Positions 53,087 through 62,085 are shown, numbered from the stretch's first letter. The stretch is 64,000 nt of DNA from Caballeronia sp. SL2Y3 (GCF_022879575.1 NZ_CP084263.1:248001-312000); one strand, 5' to 3'. Numbers and translations: made by a program. The notes: a model not told the origin generated them from the letters alone.

Positions 53087-53440
53087 ATGAGCGATATCGT
53101 TCGTATCGACACCAATCAGCGCATGAGCCGCGTCGTCAAGGCGGGCGGGCTCGTGTTCATCGGCGGGCAGACGTCCGCGGATCAGACGCCCGATATCAAG
53201 CAGCAGACCGCCAGCGTCCTCGAAAAGATCGATGGCTATCTGGAGAAAGCGGGCATCGACAGAACGCGTCTGGTGTCGGCGCAAGTGTGGGTGGCGAACA
53301 TCGAGCGCGATTTCGCGGGCATGAACGAAGTGTGGGACGCGTGGGTGCCCGAAGGCTGCGCGCCGACGCGCGCGACGGTGCAAGCGCAGCTTGCGTCGCC
53401 GGCGTTGCTGGTGGAGATCGCCGTGGTCGCGGCGGGCTGA
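53087..53440 (+). CDS. RidA family protein
   Basis: The 117-residue protein has MSRVVKAGGLVFIGGQTSADQTPDIKQQTASVLEKIDGYLEKAGIDRTRLVSAQVWVANIERDFAGMNEVWDAWV and ends CAPTRATVQAQLASPALLVEIAVVAA. The RATVQAQLASPALLVEIAV segment carries the Arg and Glu of the imine-deaminase site. It ends the oxidase operon (AAGGAG just before the ATG), consistent with removing reactive imines released by the two DAO-type enzymes. Confidence 0.9.
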   Translation: MSDIVRIDTNQRMSRVVKAGGLVFIGGQTSADQTPDIKQQTASVLEKIDGYLEKAGIDRTRLVSAQVWVANIERDFAGMNEVWDAWVPEGCAPTRATVQAQLASPALLVEIAVVAAG

Positions 53441-53541
53441 CGGGCGCGCTTTTTTCGGTCGATTGCAACGGTGGCGGTGAGGAGCCTGCCGCCGTCATCG
53501 CGAGTCCGCTGCCCGTCGCCTAAAGCTCCCATGCGAGCCGG

Positions 53542-54927
53542 TCAGTGAACACCGATAACCGCATTGAACACGAGCGCCATGACCAGACCGACCACCGCGA
53601 CGATGGATTGAACCACCGAGATCGTTTTGGTGGCTTCGCCCATCGTCATGCCGAACGATTCCTTCACCATCCAGAAGCCGGCGTGGTTCGCGTAGTTGAA
53701 GAACAGCGAACCGCAGCCAATCGACAAGGCCAGCAACGGCAAGTTGAGGCTCGGATCGGCTCCTGCAAGCGGGGCCAGCAAACCCGCTGCGCCGACGATG
53801 CCCACCGTCGCCGACCCGGTCGAGACGGAAAGCGCCATGGCGATCAGCCAACCGAGAATCAGCGGGGGAAAGGCGAAGTGCTGCGTCAGATGCACGATGG
53901 CCTCGCCCACCTTTGCGCTCGTCAGCATCTCCTGAAATGCGCCGCCTCCCGCGATGATCATGATGATGGATGCAATCGGCTTGAGACTCATGCCGAGCGC
54001 GTGGCGCAGCTTCTCGGCATCGCCTCCTCGCGCGAGGACCAGGGTCGTGACAGCGAACAGTACGCCCAGCAACATCGCAATCAGCGGATTGCCGAGGAAG
54101 CTCGCGACGTGCAGCATCGGCGAGCTTTTCGGCAACACCATTTCGGCGATTGCATGAACCAGCATCAGGATGGCGGGCAACAACGCGGCCAACACGCCGA
54201 GCCCGACAGCAGGCCGCCGGTCCGCGGGGGCCTGCTCCACGACGGTGAACTGGTCCAGCAAGCCCTGATCGGGCCGCGTGCTCATGCGTGGCGAAATGAA
54301 CGCGCCATAGAGCGGGCCTCCCAAAACCATCGCGGGAATCGCGGCCAGAAAGCCATACAACATAGTGGGGCCCACCGAAGTCTTGAGCGTGGCGATCGCG
54401 GTCAATGGCCCCGGATGCGGCGGGACCATGCCGTGCATGGCGGCCAGCGCCGAGATCACCGGCACACCGACGTACACATAAGCCGAGCCCTTGAAGCGGG
54501 CATGACTTTCCAGCTTGCGCGCGACGCTGAAGATAAGCGGCAGCATGACGACCAGCCCCACTTCGAAGAACATCGGAATGCCGACGACGAACGCCACGAG
54601 CGTCATGGCCCACGGAATCATCCGGTCAGAGGCGCGCCTCAGCATGGCTTCGGCGATCTGCTCAGTGATGCCCGCATCGGCGAGGATCTTGCCGAGCATC
54701 GCACCGAGCGCGATGACCACGCCCACAGCGCCCAGTGTCTTTCCGGCGCCGTTCGTCAGATGCTTGACGATGCTTCCCGGCTCCATGCCGGTGGCGAAGC
54801 CCACGCCGATGGATACGACGAGCAACGCCAGAAGCGGATGCATCTTGATGCGCGACACGATGAGCGCGACTAGCAGCAGCACGCTAAAGAGCGCGGTGAG
54901 CAATAAATCGATGTCTAGAGGAGTCAT
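53542..54927 (-). CDS. GntP family permease (gluconate/hydroxy-acid:H+ symporter)
   Basis: The 461-residue protein has 12 or more hydrophobic helices and starts LLLTALFSVLLLVALIVSRIKMHPLLALLVVSIGVGFATGMEPGSIVKHLTNGAGKTLGAVGVVIALGAMLGKILADAG, standard for GntP/GntT. GMVPPHPGPLTAI and MALSVSTGSATVGIVGAAGL are substrate-site hallmarks of the family. It takes up gluconate or a related sugar acid. It is the last gene of the GntR-MFS-amidohydrolase operon (47 bases after the amidohydrolase). Confidence 0.92.
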   Translation of the reverse strand: MTPLDIDLLLTALFSVLLLVALIVSRIKMHPLLALLVVSIGVGFATGMEPGSIVKHLTNGAGKTLGAVGVVIALGAMLGKILADAGITEQIAEAMLRRASDRMIPWAMTLVAFVVGIPMFFEVGLVVMLPLIFSVARKLESHARFKGSAYVYVGVPVISALAAMHGMVPPHPGPLTAIATLKTSVGPTMLYGFLAAIPAMVLGGPLYGAFISPRMSTRPDQGLLDQFTVVEQAPADRRPAVGLGVLAALLPAILMLVHAIAEMVLPKSSPMLHVASFLGNPLIAMLLGVLFAVTTLVLARGGDAEKLRHALGMSLKPIASIIMIIAGGGAFQEMLTSAKVGEAIVHLTQHFAFPPLILGWLIAMALSVSTGSATVGIVGAAGLLAPLAGADPSLNLPLLALSIGCGSLFFNYANHAGFWMVKESFGMTMGEATKTISVVQSIVAVVGLVMALVFNAVIGVH

Positions 54928-54974
54928 TTAATCTATCTTCGGGTTCGGAGTGTGTTGCCAGATGCGCGGCGCGA

Positions 54975-55862
54975 TTACTGATTCGCGGCCTCGTGATCGA
55001 ACATGTAGAGGCTCGCGGGCGTGTGCGTCAGCACGACGTTGCGTTCTTCCGGGTCCGGGATGAGCGCGTGCAATAGTGCGAGCGATGTGGTGAACTGCTC
55101 CGCGCTCTCGAACTGCGTATGAGGCCAGTCGCTACCCCACATCAGGCGATGCAGCCCGAAGGCATCCCTCAACGAATCGAATGCCTTGCGGGCTTCGCGC
55201 TCGACGACGTCATGCGCCGGCCAGTTACGGTATGCCCCGGATACCTTGACCCACACGCGCTCTGATCGACCAAATTCGAGCAGACGGCGAAAGCCTGCAT
55301 CGCTCGCGCCGAGAGCCGGATCGGGCCTGCCGAAATGGTCGACAACGACATCGACGCCCGCTTCGAGCAACGGCGCGACGATGCCTTCGAGTCTTGCTGC
55401 TTCCTCGTGCACTTCCACATGCCATGCCAGTTCCCGCACATGAGCCAGCGTCCGCGCGCTGATCCAATGGTCGAGCGGATTGTCGGCGTGCCCGATCAGG
55501 TTCAGCCGTATGCCCACGATGCCCGCTTCGGCCATATCCGTCAGCGTGTGCAAATCGCAATCGCGCTCGATTACAGCGACGCCACGCAGCCTGTCGCGCG
55601 CGCTATTCAATGCATCGAGCAGATAGCCGCAATCGGTGCCGAGAAAGCTCGGCTGCACGAGCACGCCGCGCGCTATGCCATGCGCATCGAGTTGCGCGAG
55701 ATAAGCATGCAACGGCGCGTCGTAATCGGGCGCATAGCGGCGATGCTCGGCGAGCGGAAGACCGCGCCTGAAGACATGAGCATGCGTATCGACTGCTGCG
55801 ATCGCGGACCGACGATGCGCATCCTTTCGACGGCTCACGTCTGTCTCCAACTCAGGGAGCAT
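54975..55862 (-). CDS. Amidohydrolase-2 family TIM-barrel hydrolase (LigI/lactonase-like)
   Basis: The 295-residue protein has VDTHAHVF (HxH metal motif) and RGVLVQPSFLGTDCGYLLDALNSARDRLRGVAVI. VDVVVDHFGRPDPA carries a further His, and MWGSDWPHTQF the terminal Asp. The pattern is that of 2-pyrone-4,6-dicarboxylate hydrolase-type lactonases, which also include sugar lactonases such as L-fucono- and galactarolactone hydrolases. In an operon with GntP and MFS permeases, opening of a sugar-acid or pyrone lactone is the most reasonable role. Confidence 0.87.
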   Translation of the reverse strand: MLPELETDVSRRKDAHRRSAIAAVDTHAHVFRRGLPLAEHRRYAPDYDAPLHAYLAQLDAHGIARGVLVQPSFLGTDCGYLLDALNSARDRLRGVAVIERDCDLHTLTDMAEAGIVGIRLNLIGHADNPLDHWISARTLAHVRELAWHVEVHEEAARLEGIVAPLLEAGVDVVVDHFGRPDPALGASDAGFRRLLEFGRSERVWVKVSGAYRNWPAHDVVEREARKAFDSLRDAFGLHRLMWGSDWPHTQFESAEQFTTSLALLHALIPDPEERNVVLTHTPASLYMFDHEAANQ

Positions 55863-55910
55863 GGGTCTTTCCTCATCAATGGTTTCGACGCCGCGCGAGT
55901 GTCGGGCGCA

Positions 55911-57185
55911 TCAATGCCTCGGAGCGTGAGCGAGCGGACGCGCGTCCTGCGCGCCGGAAGCGACTTCGCCCAGCACGCGGCCGCGCGTCTCGGGCAGCAT
56001 CAGGACAGACAGCACGACGATGGCGTAGGCGAGGCCCGCATCGATGCCGATCGCCGTGCCGAGCGACATATTCGCCGACATATGCCCGACGAGCACAGGG
56101 AACCCGGCGGACACGACGCGACCGAAGTTGTAGCAAAACCCGACGCCCGTGCCGCGCACGCCGCGCGGATACAGCTCGTTGAACAGCGCGCCCATGCTCG
56201 CGGGAATGCCCGCCGCGAAGAAGCCGAGCGGAAAGCCGAAGAACAGCATTGCGGTATTGCCGAGCGGAAGGAACAAATAGGCGACCACCGTTATCACGCA
56301 GCAGATCGCGAACGTGAGAATGGTTCTTCGGCGACCGATGCGATCCAGCAATTGCGCGCTGACGAGGCATCCGCAAAAGAACGCGACGATCACGACGGCG
56401 AGATAGCCGCCCGTACCGAGCACGGACAGATGGCGCTCGCTCTTCAGGAACGTCGGCAGCCACGTCATCAGCGCGTAGTAACCGCCGTGCGCGCCGACGC
56501 CCAACAACGCGCCGATCAACGTCATGCGAAGCATTCCCGCTGAGAAGATGCCGGTGTCACGCGTCGCCTGCGACGATTGTGACGATCGCGCCGGCGCTTG
56601 CGGCTCCTGCACGCCGCGCCGGACGTACAGGATCAGAAGCGCGGGGACGATGCCGATGCCGAACATCACGCGCCATGCCGTGGCCGCAGGCACGAGCGAA
56701 AACATCAGCGCATACAGCAACACGGCTGCGCCCCAGCCGACGGACCATGCGCTCTGCACGCTGCCCATCGCCTTGCCGCGATGCTCGTTGCGGATGGTCT
56801 CGGCCATGAGCACGGCGCCTGCCGCCCACTCGCCACCGAAGCCGAAACCCTGCAACGTCTTCAGCACGAGAAACTGCGGATAGTTCTGCGCGAACGCGCA
56901 CAGGAACGTGAACACGGAGAAGAACGCGACGGTCCATTGCAGTGTCCTGACGCGGCCGAACCGGTCGGACAGCATGCCCGCGATCCATCCGCCCAGCGCC
57001 GACGCAACGAGCGTGACGCCGCTCACCAGCCCCGCTTGCGTGCGGCTGATCGACCACTCGGTGATGATCGCCGGAATGACGAGGCTGAACATCTGCACGT
57101 CGAGCGAATCGAGCGCCCATCCGCCGAAGCACGCCCAGAACGTCCTGCGTTCATTGCCCGAAATTTCTTTGAACCAGTTGAACAT
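55911..57185 (-). CDS. MFS transporter, aromatic-acid/sugar-acid:H+ symporter type
   Basis: The 424-residue protein is read from 57185 (MFNWFKEISGNERRTFWACFGGWALDSLDVQMFSLVIPAIITEW). GMLSDRFGRVRTLQW is the MFS A-motif after helix 2, and LQGFGFGGEWAAGAVLMAETIRNEHRGKAMGSVQ the helix 4-5 signature of the ShiA/AAHS group. The C-terminal MLPETRGR is usual. It lies between the GntR gene (71 bases upstream) and the amidohydrolase (49 bases downstream). With GntP it is one of two importers in the operon. Confidence 0.9.
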   Translation of the reverse strand: MFNWFKEISGNERRTFWACFGGWALDSLDVQMFSLVIPAIITEWSISRTQAGLVSGVTLVASALGGWIAGMLSDRFGRVRTLQWTVAFFSVFTFLCAFAQNYPQFLVLKTLQGFGFGGEWAAGAVLMAETIRNEHRGKAMGSVQSAWSVGWGAAVLLYALMFSLVPAATAWRVMFGIGIVPALLILYVRRGVQEPQAPARSSQSSQATRDTGIFSAGMLRMTLIGALLGVGAHGGYYALMTWLPTFLKSERHLSVLGTGGYLAVVIVAFFCGCLVSAQLLDRIGRRRTILTFAICCVITVVAYLFLPLGNTAMLFFGFPLGFFAAGIPASMGALFNELYPRGVRGTGVGFCYNFGRVVSAGFPVLVGHMSANMSLGTAIGIDAGLAYAIVVLSVLMLPETRGRVLGEVASGAQDARPLAHAPRH

Positions 57186-57255
57186 GCCGCCCCCCCTCTC
57201 CCGTCTCCGTCGCCGGTTGTATTCGGAACAACGCGCTTGCGTTAGCGCCCGATCG

Positions 57256-57978
57256 CTAGCGGATCTCCGCCTGATAGATGAACTCGCTGGCGGGCCCACG
57301 CGAGCGGCGCCATTCCAGCGGCTGCCGGTCGTAGCCGAATGCAAGACGTTCGATGACGACGGCCGGCGCGCCCGGTTCGATGTTCAGCAGTCTCGCGTGC
57401 CGTGAGCCGATGGCTTCGACGGTCAGCGTTTCAGTGGCGGACGCCACGATCTGGTTGCACTGCGTCTCGTACACCGGATAAAGCAGATCGCCGATTTCGT
57501 GCAGGTCCATCTTCGCGAACGCCGCAAAGCGCGCGTACGGCAGCCATATTTCTTCGGCGAGCATCGGCACGCCGTCGATCAGCCGCACACGCGACATCTG
57601 AATCACGCGGGCCGTCCGCGCTATTTGCAATGTCGCGGCGACTGCGGACGGCGCATCGACGACCTCGCGTCGCAAGATCCGGCTCTCCGGAATGCGGCGT
57701 TCGCCTTGTCGTGTCTGAAAGCGAAAGAAGCGAAACAGCGAACCGTCGAAGTTCGCGCGGCGCACGAATGTCCCTCTGCCCTGGAATCGTTCGAGAAGAC
57801 CTTCGGCCACGAGCAGATCGACGGCCTTTCTCACCGTACCGACGGCAACACCGTAGCTCTGAGAGAGCGCTTGTTCGGTGGGAATCGCTTCGCCCGGTCG
57901 CCAATGACGAGCCGCGATCAGGGCAACCATTTCGTCGCGCAAGCGTTGGTAACGCGGCAACCGGTCATCGGACTGCAT
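57256..57978 (-). CDS. GntR-family regulator, HutC/UTRA type
   Basis: The 240-residue protein has an N-terminal winged helix (DRLPRYQRLRDEMVALIAARHWRPGEAIPTEQALSQSYGVAVGTVRKAVDLLVAEGLLERFQGRGTFV) and a UTRA effector domain from about residue 90 (EIWLPYARFAAF, AVVIERLAFGYDRQPLEWRRSRG). UTRA domains bind small sugar or amino-acid effectors. It opens the minus-strand operon and has a 12-base palindrome 19 bases before its start, consistent with autorepression. Confidence 0.92.
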   Translation of the reverse strand: MQSDDRLPRYQRLRDEMVALIAARHWRPGEAIPTEQALSQSYGVAVGTVRKAVDLLVAEGLLERFQGRGTFVRRANFDGSLFRFFRFQTRQGERRIPESRILRREVVDAPSAVAATLQIARTARVIQMSRVRLIDGVPMLAEEIWLPYARFAAFAKMDLHEIGDLLYPVYETQCNQIVASATETLTVEAIGSRHARLLNIEPGAPAVVIERLAFGYDRQPLEWRRSRGPASEFIYQAEIR

Positions 57979-57996
57979 GATGTCTCTCCGTCGAAT

Positions 57997-58008
57997 TCAT
58001 ATATATGA
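57997..58008. promoter_or_regulatory. Palindromic operator upstream of gntR-type gene
   Basis: TCATATATATGA is a perfect 12-base palindrome in otherwise GC-rich DNA, 19 bases upstream of the GntR start at 57978. Its position allows it to cover the operon promoter or ribosome site, so it is a good candidate for the GntR operator. Confidence 0.55.
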
Positions 58009-58262
58009 TTGCATGTTTTCGACTGTAGACGGATGCGGGATAACCCTGTCTGATCCGGGGGATCGGTACAGGGTGTTTGCGACGAAGAAGGGGGGATGTG
58101 CTGCTTGCCGACGCCGACATGCGTCGGCATTCATCGACGCTGGCGGATGGTGGTATTGGCTTGGGAAGTCGGAGCGACTAGCGGGCCGGATGCGTCAGGG
58201 CCGCGCCGCCGTGAGCGGACACAAGAACAACCGTCCGCTGACTGCGGCCCGAACTAACCGCT

Positions 58263-58943
58263 CTATCGCAACGCCTTGAGCGAAAGCCCGAGCTTCGCCG
58301 CGAGTTCGTCCGGCGAGCGCACGATGTCGGCTTCGGCGTGAAAGAGCGCGGCGGCTTCGTCATCGACGGGCCAGCCGATCACGCGCATGTGCGCCGCGAT
58401 GGCACCGAGCGCGCCGGTCGGACTGTCCTCGACCGCGACGACCTCTTCCGGCGCGAGCCGCAGCAGCCACGCTGCGCGTTCATACGGCTCCGGACTCGGC
58501 TTGCCCTGACGCACGTCGTTGACGCTGACCGTGATGAGCGAAGGGTCTTCGATTCCGAGCGCGCGCAGGTTCGCTTCGAGCAACATGCGCGACGCGTTGG
58601 ATACGATCGCCTGCGTGATGCCGGCCGCCTTCGCCGCGCGATAGACCTCGAGCGCGCCGGGACGCGGCGTGAGCTTCGGCGCGCCGTTCAGGTACGAGCG
58701 CGCCCGAAACGCCGACCACTCGCCGAAGTCGACCGTCAGCCCGAATCGTTCGCGAACGAGCGCATGCACTTCTCGCCCGGTCTTGCCGAAGACGAGCGGA
58801 TGCATTTCATGACCTGCCTGCACGCCGTGATGCGCGAGCGCCTCGACGAGCGTCGCCAGATGCAGCGACTCGCTCTCGATGAGCGTGCCGTCCATGTCCC
58901 ACAGAATTGCCTTGATCAAAGCCTGATTATCCTTGTCGTGCAT
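58263..58943 (-). CDS. HAD-superfamily phosphatase/phosphomutase (PGMB-like)
   Basis: The 226-residue protein carries all four HAD motifs: I DMDGTLIESESL (nucleophile D16, acid/base D18), II SNASRML, III the Lys in RQGKPSPEPYERAAWLL, and IV VEDSPTGALGAIAAH. A helical cap lies between D18 and SNAS, as in beta-phosphoglucomutase and sugar-phosphate phosphatases. It is the last gene of the operon, four bases after the kinase, and probably removes or shifts phosphate from a pathway intermediate or side product. Confidence 0.88.
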   Translation of the reverse strand: MHDKDNQALIKAILWDMDGTLIESESLHLATLVEALAHHGVQAGHEMHPLVFGKTGREVHALVRERFGLTVDFGEWSAFRARSYLNGAPKLTPRPGALEVYRAAKAAGITQAIVSNASRMLLEANLRALGIEDPSLITVSVNDVRQGKPSPEPYERAAWLLRLAPEEVVAVEDSPTGALGAIAAHMRVIGWPVDDEAAALFHAEADIVRSPDELAAKLGLSLKALR

Positions 58944-58947
58944 GCGC

Positions 58948-60501
58948 TCAGAACGCGTGTGCGTCGAGCGCGTCGAGATCGTCGTAGAACTGCTGCGCCT
59001 GCGCGTAAAGCCCCTCGAAAATGGGCATCATGCGATCGTACCTGTCGCTTGCGCGCGGGTCGGGCTGCACTTCGCGCTCGAACCGGACGAAGGCGCCGAC
59101 CGCATCCGCGAGACGCGCGAACTGTCCGTGCGCGGTGGCCGCGAGAACAGCGCAGCCTATCACGCCGCACTCCACTTCGGCAGGAACGAGGATCGGCGTG
59201 CGATACATGCTCGCCTTGATCGCGAGCCACAACGCGGCCCTCGCGCCGCCGCTCGCCGCCGCGATCCGGTCGATGCCGCCGTCTTCCGGCCGAAGCAGCG
59301 CGATCTGACGGCGCACCGCGAACGCCACGCCTTCGAGGACCGCGCGGTGCAAGTGCCCCAATCCGTGCTTGGCCGTGATGCCGAAGAACTGCGCGCGCGA
59401 GTTGGCGTGTTCGCCGAGTCGCTCGCCTGTGAGATACGGCAGGAAGAACAGGCCGTCCGCACCGACAGGCGCGCTCGCGGCCTTCTGCGTGATGACATCG
59501 TAGGACAAGGCATTTTCATGGAACGCACGCCGCGCCCAGCGCATCGCGTCGCCGCCGGAATCCAGCAGCATGAAGCGGCCCCAGGAGCCATCGCATGTCA
59601 CGAGGTTGGAGACGTCCGGGTGCAGCATCGGCGTATCGGCAATGACGGTGATGATCGACGACGTTCCCGTGATATCCGACGCCAGCCCCGGCGCATGCAC
59701 GCCCGAGCCGAGCACCGATACCGGATAATCCGCCCCGCCGACGAGCACGGGCGTCCCTTCACGCAAGCCGGTTTGCGCGGCGGCGTCCTTCGTGACGCCG
59801 CCGAGAATGTCGAGCGGCGCGCGGATCGGCGCGAGCTTCGCGGCATCGAGGCCGAAGGCATCCAGAAGCGCGCGGGACCACGTGCGAGTGGATGCATCCA
59901 TCAGATAGCTGGTCGATGCATCGCTCCAGTCGCATGCGCGCTCGCCCGTCAGCCGGAAGTTCACGTAGTCCTTCGGCATGAACACGGTCGTCGCGCGCTC
60001 GAACGCGGCGGGATCGTGCGCCTTCAGCCATTGCAGCTTGAACGCGGGCCACGCGGGCGTCGCGGGATTGGCGGCCTGCCTTGCATGCGACGCGTAGTCG
60101 TCCCGCGCGCGAAACGCGGCGACTTCGGCACTGGTGCGCTTGTCGTTCCAGAGCGGCGCGGTGTCGCGCGTGAGCTTGCCGTCGTCGTCGATGAGCACAG
60201 TGCCGTGCATCTGGCCGCACGCGCACACCGCAACGACACGCGCCGCTGCATCCGGGACGCTCGCCAGCACTTCGCGAATGGACCGCGCCGCGCCCGACCA
60301 CCAGTCGGCCGGACGCTGTTCGGACCAGCCGTAGCGCGGCACGATCTGCTCGTGCTCGTGCGCGGCGATACTCCACACGACGCCTCGCGCATCCACGAGC
60401 GCGGCGCGCACGCTGCCGGTGCCCACGTCGATCGCGAGATAGAAGGCGTCCACGGCCCCGGCGTCAGGCAGCGCCTGCGCGCGGTGCGGGCTTGCCTGCA
60501 T
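58948..60501 (-). CDS. FGGY-family carbohydrate kinase
   Basis: The 517-residue protein is read from 60501, overlapping the upstream gene by 38 bases; an in-frame ATG also lies at 60558. YLAIDVGTGSVRAALVDARGVVW is the phosphate-1 loop. CACGQMHGTVLIDDDG and PLWNDKRTSAEV line the sugar site, and GALGHLHRAVLEGVAFAVRRQ-type helix and AASGGARAALW the C-terminal ATP site. FGGY kinases phosphorylate ketoses, polyols or erythrulose-like sugars. The substrate cannot be told, but the neighbours point to a modified sugar or cyclitol. Confidence 0.9.
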   Translation of the reverse strand: MQASPHRAQALPDAGAVDAFYLAIDVGTGSVRAALVDARGVVWSIAAHEHEQIVPRYGWSEQRPADWWSGAARSIREVLASVPDAAARVVAVCACGQMHGTVLIDDDGKLTRDTAPLWNDKRTSAEVAAFRARDDYASHARQAANPATPAWPAFKLQWLKAHDPAAFERATTVFMPKDYVNFRLTGERACDWSDASTSYLMDASTRTWSRALLDAFGLDAAKLAPIRAPLDILGGVTKDAAAQTGLREGTPVLVGGADYPVSVLGSGVHAPGLASDITGTSSIITVIADTPMLHPDVSNLVTCDGSWGRFMLLDSGGDAMRWARRAFHENALSYDVITQKAASAPVGADGLFFLPYLTGERLGEHANSRAQFFGITAKHGLGHLHRAVLEGVAFAVRRQIALLRPEDGGIDRIAAASGGARAALWLAIKASMYRTPILVPAEVECGVIGCAVLAATAHGQFARLADAVGAFVRFEREVQPDPRASDRYDRMMPIFEGLYAQAQQFYDDLDALDAHAF

Positions 60502-61438
60502 CGGCGGCGATGCGGCAGAGCGTCTCGAAGGCCGGTCCGCGCGTCGCGATATCGACATGAAAGACTTCGGCCATCACGCGCGTCCAGCCGTAGATGAAGT
60601 AGGTCCAGCCGTCTTCGACTTGCAAGTGCCTGCGCTCGCGCTGCGCGCGCGCCTGATCCAGAAACACGAGATCGCCGCGATAGTTGAGCTCCCATACGAT
60701 CGCGCGTTCGGGAAACACGGCGGCGTGCGTGAGCGGCGATCCGGGCCTGTCCTTGCCGAGCCCGGTTGCATTGATGACGAGCGCGCCGGGCGACAGCCGC
60801 GCCATCACGCGGTCGTTGTCGTCGGGCTGAGAGACGAGCACGTATTCGCACGGCACGCCGAGATTCAGTTCGCGGTGAATGCGTTCGATCTCCTGCAAAC
60901 GCTCGTGCGACGGGTCCGACACGATCACCTTCGAAGGCCGGTCCGCGCCCCGCTTCGTCTGCATCAGATGCCACGTCATCGCGATCGCCGATCCGCCCGC
61001 GCCCATCACGAACACTTCGGCATGCGAGGTCGCGAAGTGCTGCGCGGGCAGGAAGCCGTCGAGCGCAAAGCCGGCGGTAATCGGGTCCTTGGCATGGCAG
61101 ACGAACTTGCCGTCGCGCTTGGACAGGCAACTCGTCTCGTTCATGGCGCGCGCGTACTCGTCGATCTCGTCGAAGAGATCATGGCACGCGGCATACAGGT
61201 CGATCTTGTGCGTCGTGACGAGCGCGCCGAGCGAAAGCGGATCGTCGCGCAGAAAGCGCACCGCCTCGCGATACGCCTCGGGCTTGGCATGCGGCGGGAA
61301 GTCGATGCCCTTCATCTGCACATCGCCCAGACCGAGATGCCTCGCCCATTCGGGAAACACGCGCATGATCGAACTCTGCGCGGTGGTCACGCCGATAAAC
61401 CAGAACGTGGGCTTGCTTGCCGCTTCGTATGCCATCAT
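60464..61438 (-). CDS. Shikimate-dehydrogenase-like (AroE fold) oxidoreductase of a sugar operon
   Basis: The 324-residue protein has the AroE architecture. A substrate domain carries LVTTHKIDLY (K78 in the position of the catalytic Lys), N100 in AMNETSCLS, and D118 in HAKDPITAG, equivalents of the catalytic Asp/Asn set. A cofactor domain begins with VFVMGAGGSAIAMT near residue 143. It is longer than housekeeping AroE (about 270-285). Its position between a cupin isomerase and an FGGY kinase, with coupled translation on both sides, shows a catabolic role on a polyhydroxylated, perhaps cyclic, substrate rather than aromatic synthesis. Confidence 0.82.
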   Translation of the reverse strand: MMAYEAASKPTFWFIGVTTAQSSIMRVFPEWARHLGLGDVQMKGIDFPPHAKPEAYREAVRFLRDDPLSLGALVTTHKIDLYAACHDLFDEIDEYARAMNETSCLSKRDGKFVCHAKDPITAGFALDGFLPAQHFATSHAEVFVMGAGGSAIAMTWHLMQTKRGADRPSKVIVSDPSHERLQEIERIHRELNLGVPCEYVLVSQPDDNDRVMARLSPGALVINATGLGKDRPGSPLTHAAVFPERAIVWELNYRGDLVFLDQARAQRERRHLQVEDGWTYFIYGWTRVMAEVFHVDIATRGPAFETLCRIAADAGKPAPRAGAA

Positions 61439-62082
61439 TCGCGCTCCGTTCGTGCCAGCAGACCGGCTATCTGCGCCTCATCGCGCGCGACATACGCCGG
61501 GTTCGCCTCGCTGCGATAGCCGCCTTTGCCGTCATCGAGAATGCGCAGCTTCATGCCGTTGGCGCGCTCGATGATCGCGTAATCCTGCCCCGCATCGGCG
61601 GGATAGCAGAACAGCATGACGAAATCGTCTCCGCCCAGATTCACCGAGCGATGAATCCATCGCGGCGGCACGTAGCACACGGTATGAGCCTCTATTTCGA
61701 CGATACGCGTCTCGCCGTCGGGCGACTCCATCAACATGAGTCCATGCCCCTTGAGCCCGAAGTACAGCTCGGGCCTGTCGATGTTCGCGTGGATGTGCCC
61801 GCGCGTCATGAAGAACTCGTCGCCCACCTTGCCTGGACTCATGCGCGTGACGCCGGTGATCAGATCGCCGGGCGCGTCGCTCGGACGATGATCGGTCACG
61901 TCGTACACGACCTCGTCGCCGCTCGCGGCCGCCAGGGTGGCGAAGGCATCGGCATCGCCATAGAGGCCGTTGAGATCCTTCAGCCGCTTCTGATAGCGCG
62001 TGCCCGTGCCCTCCATCAGGCCGCTCGACAGATCGACTTTGAACGCGCGAGGCTCGGGCCAGTTCGAAAGAGTTGGCTTCAT
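61435..62082 (-). CDS. Cupin-type phosphoglucose isomerase (archaeal-type GPI family)
   Basis: The 215-residue protein shows the metal-binding cupin of archaeal-type glucose-6-phosphate isomerase: H96 and H98 in FMTRGHIHA, E105 in RPELYFGL and H144 in PPRWIHRSV. GDEVVYDV and the SPGKVGDEFFMT segment are also typical. Such enzymes interconvert aldose and ketose phosphates with a divalent metal. It overlaps the AroE-like gene by four bases and follows the FAD dehydrogenase by three. A free-sugar or other sugar-phosphate isomerisation is as likely as glucose 6-phosphate here. Confidence 0.88.
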   Translation of the reverse strand: MKPTLSNWPEPRAFKVDLSSGLMEGTGTRYQKRLKDLNGLYGDADAFATLAAASGDEVVYDVTDHRPSDAPGDLITGVTRMSPGKVGDEFFMTRGHIHANIDRPELYFGLKGHGLMLMESPDGETRIVEIEAHTVCYVPPRWIHRSVNLGGDDFVMLFCYPADAGQDYAIIERANGMKLRILDDGKGGYRSEANPAYVARDEAQIAGLLARTERE

Positions 62083-62085
62083 CGG

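Noticed and set aside
1..53440. Linking the hydroxyproline-epimerase fragment at the left edge to the HcnABC-like dehydrogenase at 48.9-51.9 kb as one hydroxyproline pathway
   Set aside because: The two loci are 44 kb apart with unrelated operons between them and different regulators. A D-hydroxyproline dehydrogenase role remains possible but distance gives it no support.
53441..53541. T-run (TTTTTT at 53451-53456) after the RidA gene as an intrinsic terminator
   Set aside because: The bases before it are G-rich without a complementary C-rich arm, so no stable hairpin forms. Termination here may be Rho-dependent.
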